Positions 62,901 to 64,000 of a stretch of 64,000 bases of DNA are shown in pieces (positions within the stretch are counted from its first letter, which is position 1; each line of letters opens with the position of its first letter). The stretch is from NCBI GenBank assembly GCA_963922205.1, contig CAWUHX010000272.1, positions 310,001 through 374,000 on the forward strand. Reading direction: 5' to 3'. The DNA comes from Romanomermis culicivorax. Taxonomy: Eukaryota > Nematoda > Enoplea > Mermithida > Mermithidae. The notes below the pieces were generated by a model that did no database searches, had not been told where the DNA came from, and saw only the letters and a program-made list of their open reading frames with translations. Made by a program: the position numbers and the translations under genes.

Positions 62901-63019
62901 CGGATACAGAATTGAAACATTATTCATTTTTGGTCCATACGAACGTCATAACGGCCATGCAGCAGTTGATAGTAGGATTAGAAATTCTGGCTATCGACAG
63001 TTCTCGTGACAATATAGCT
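53839..63019 (+). CDS. Heterotrimeric G-protein alpha subunit, 5' part (three exons)
   Basis: The GTPase subunit that relays GPCR signals at the plasma membrane. Exons 53839-53995, 55841-55883 and 62878-63019 join in compatible phases (1, 2, 0) and give a helical N-terminus, the P-loop GGAESGKSTIAKQIK and the start of the helical domain (ILHLNGFSDTELKHY, TNVITAMQQLIVGLE). The rest (switch I and II, NKxD, TCA) lies beyond 64000. The N-terminus MGTGASSRKNSPKK has Gly2 and Ser6 for N-myristoylation but no Cys for palmitoylation; instead it is basic. Subfamily (Gi/Gq/Gs/G12 or divergent) cannot be told from this part. Confidence 0.93.
53996..55840. other. G-alpha intron 1
   Basis: Repeats only: GC-rich motifs TTCGGCGCTTTGC (54121) and CTCCGCGCCGG (about 54438), and a TATAGTCTG-family MITE copy from about 55376 to 55612. 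No exon. Confidence 0.55.
55841..55883 (+). CDS. G-alpha exon 2: P-loop
   Basis: A 43-nt exon between TTTTCTTAAG and AA|GTAAGC encoding GGAESGKSTIAKQIK, the GTP-phosphate-binding loop. A P-loop exon this small agrees with known G-alpha gene structure. Confidence 0.95.
56495..56743. mobile_element. TATAGTCTG-family MITE copy
   Basis: 249 bp from TATAGTCTGTTTTTTATAAAA to GCATTTTAGAAAAAACAGACCATA, in reverse orientation to 23563-23810. Shares GTGACACAAATCAGTATCATCGTC. Confidence 0.8.
56819..57760 (-). pseudogene. mariner-type transposase relic
   Basis: On the - strand, in broken frames: a block with RIIRID and HAQYYSDLFHNLRNAL, then LQHDNARPHTAY (the second catalytic Asp region of Tc1/mariner DDE transposases), then AVNAWVKVNPKES and LSQCWQRF, a typical mariner C-terminus (56819-57061). 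It contains stops and shifts; the N-terminal DNA-binding part is not clear. It was a cut-and-paste transposase and is now dead. Confidence 0.7.
58293..58425. repeat. Minisatellite, GGGCAATGGTAAAG units
   Basis: About five degenerate units of roughly 25-30 nt (GGCAATGGTTAAGCAAATTG, GCAATGATCGAAAATAAG, GCAATGGTCAAGAATGG, GGCAATGGTAAAGTGTGGG, GGCAATAGTAAAG). Stray units recur near 58680. Confidence 0.65.
58427..58672. mobile_element. Inverted-repeat MITE, TIR AAGGGGTCATATATA
   Basis: Left AAGGGGTCATATATACTTG then TTTTTCGACGGAACGGAACG; right CCTTTCCGTTCCGTCAAAAAAG then TTATAAATGGCCCTT. The arms are inverted with some mismatches; the target duplication is unclear. Confidence 0.6.
59130..59960. 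repeat. Long inverted repeat
   Basis: The left arm (about 59130-59400: AGAAGAAGAGTGG, GGTGGATGG, TTGCAATCAAAATACAATT, then AGTTTTTCCAATGCC) returns in reverse at about 59660-59960 (GGAATTGGAAAAACTGGG, AATTGCATATTGATTACAAGC, CATCCCCCACTCGC). A foldback element without coding signs. Confidence 0.6.
60220..60450. repeat. GC-richer repeat block
   Basis: Internal repeats CATAGCTGAGGACAACTCGTG / CATAGTTGAGGGCAACTCTTG and CCATTGCAGACCT / CCATTGCAGACTT. No gene recognised. Confidence 0.4.
60712..60946. mobile_element. TATAGTCTG-family MITE copy
   Basis: 235 bp from CTATAGTCCGCTTCTAAA to GCATTTTGTAAAAAACAGACTATA, same orientation and inner motifs as 23563-23810. Confidence 0.8.
61740..61905. repeat. 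Dispersed repeat, inverted relative to 2742-2906
   Basis: AAGGTCAGATTTTCAGGTAGG, AATGTCCACTAAACA and the second AGGTAGGGGTAATA align with the reverse complement of 2742-2906. Confidence 0.6.
61930..62200 (+). repeat. tRNA-derived SINE-like unit
   Basis: 61933-61995 resembles a tRNA body: box A-like TTAGTCTACTGGTTGTCGCC, then CTCGAGAACCGGAG and box B-like GAGTTGATCCC. There is no matching acceptor stem or clear anticodon arm, and a GC-richer unique tail follows. This is the plan of a tRNA-type SINE; no second copy was seen in the window. Confidence 0.4.
62878..63019 (+). CDS. G-alpha exon 3: helical domain start
   Basis: After TTTATTTCAG, in phase 2, it encodes the continuation of the P-loop helix (ILHLNGFSD) and the first helical-domain helix (TNVITAMQQLIVGLEILAID), ending at GCT|GTAAGT in phase 0. 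A MITE starts only 25 bp into the following intron. Confidence 0.93.
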
Positions 63020-64000
63020 GTAAGTTGACACGCAAATAATAGATGTAGTCTGTTTAAAAATGCGTGTAGATCGGTAGACGACAAAAATTAGCATAGTCGT
63101 CGAAATTCTTCACACAACGCTCTTACGATAGAATTATTTCTCGAAAAGTTATTGAATGTTAGTTGGGTGTGCGCACAATTTTCCACTCCTATGTGACATA
63201 TAGTTTATCAGAAAATTGCAAAAACATAAAATGGTACTTGCTTTACACAGTTATTATTTACAAGCATTTCAACAAAGCAGGCTATAACAAGTAGGCCTGA
63301 TGATGTCACATCAGATTTAATTTTCGCTATTCCAGAAAATCGAATTTTGCAGTTTTACCAATAAACTATAAAGAAACATTTGTCGGACTTCTGTATCATA
63401 TTCTTCCTACATGTTTGATTAGTCGCCGTTGGTTTACTCAATATTGGTCTCGTGTATTGTTGAAAAATATTGATTTCAACTAAACATCAGAATTGAATAG
63501 ATAATTCGTTTGTCGCTACAAGAATAGAAGAATTGACTTTTTATAGATCACCGACGAATATCATTTGAGTGAGTAATATGATATTAGTCATGTGTAAAAG
63601 ACATTAACAAAGAAAAACATCGCATTATATTTGAGACCTTTTTTCTGACCAAGTTCCAAGAGCTTCGACATGATATTGAGAACCAGAAACAAATGTGTGT
63701 TTGACCCTAAAAGTTGTTTTTTCGATTCTCTTTCATTACTTTAACTATTAGAAGCTGTCACGGTACAAACTTGAAATTATTCACCGATAAATGCATTTGC
63801 TATGGTCCATTTTTTTCCAAATGAGCACGGTATGAAAAAGATGCTCATGCAAATAATAAACAACCTGTGTATGCGGCCTCCTTTCTTTCTCAGGTTGACT
63901 AATTGGTTAACAATGCATGATCATAACTATACATGCACAGCATAGAAATTCTGTTGGGAGTTAGCTACTGGGACAGATAGAAAATTTTGTTCTTTCTTGA
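63020..64000. other. G-alpha intron 3 (continues out of window)
   Basis: It contains the MITE 63044-63286. The remainder is AT-rich with nothing recognised. Confidence 0.5.
63044..63286. mobile_element. TATAGTCTG-family MITE copy (diverged)
   Basis: TGTAGTCTGTTTAAAAATGC at the left, CAAGCATTTCAACAAAGCAGGCTATA at the right, with inner motifs of the reverse orientation (AATTATTTCTCGAAAAGTTATTGAATGTTAG). Confidence 0.7.

Overview
This is an AT-rich, intron-rich and transposon-dense metazoan nuclear window, most likely from an invertebrate; I cannot name the phylum. Two ordinary single-copy signalling genes frame it, both on the + strand. The left gene (1726-20930) is a Raf serine/threonine kinase. 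Its exons run from the C1 zinc finger through the CR2 14-3-3 site and the kinase domain to the C-terminal RSxSEP tail; the Ras-binding exons must lie upstream of the window. The right gene (from 53839, leaving the window) is a heterotrimeric G-protein alpha subunit, of which the first three exons are visible.

The 33 kb between the genes, and most introns, are filled with mobile elements. The main structure is a nest. A short MITE-like repeat (about 23870-24032 plus 47235-47297) was entered by an old Ty3/gypsy-type, env-bearing retroelement on the + strand (element A, 24033-47234, LTRs about 0.89 kb, 4-bp target duplication CCTC). Element A was then entered, inside its env-like gene, by a young 13,992-bp Ty3/gypsy element on the - strand (element B, 28306-42297, 613-bp LTRs with only about four differences, 4-bp target duplication CAAC).

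Element B is the most remarkable object here. Besides gag and an intact 1585-codon pol, it carries between pol and the 3' LTR a second large gene of about 1,390 codons. That gene has a small first exon, a 621-nt intron with strong splice sites, a DEDDy-type 3'-5' exonuclease domain (RNase D/WRN/EXD2-like), an acidic middle and an RGG-rich tail. Gag and Pol, and the three segments of the second gene, are each in one reading frame split by single stop codons (TAA; TAG and TAA), although the element is young and its long ORFs are otherwise open. This suggests programmed stop-codon readthrough.

Element A is decayed (stops, frameshifts, lost catalytic residues), but its layout is unusual: LTR - gag with four zinc knuckles - proline-rich ORF - env-like gene with signal peptide and membrane anchor - protease/RT/RNase H/integrase - LTR. 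The envelope-like gene lies between gag and pol rather than after pol.

The remainder is small DNA transposons (several hAT-type MITEs with 8-bp target duplications, a TA-flanked MITE family near the G-alpha gene, larger inverted-repeat elements, a mariner relic), foldback repeats, minisatellites, a tRNA-like SINE and short GC-rich hairpins scattered in introns and spacers.
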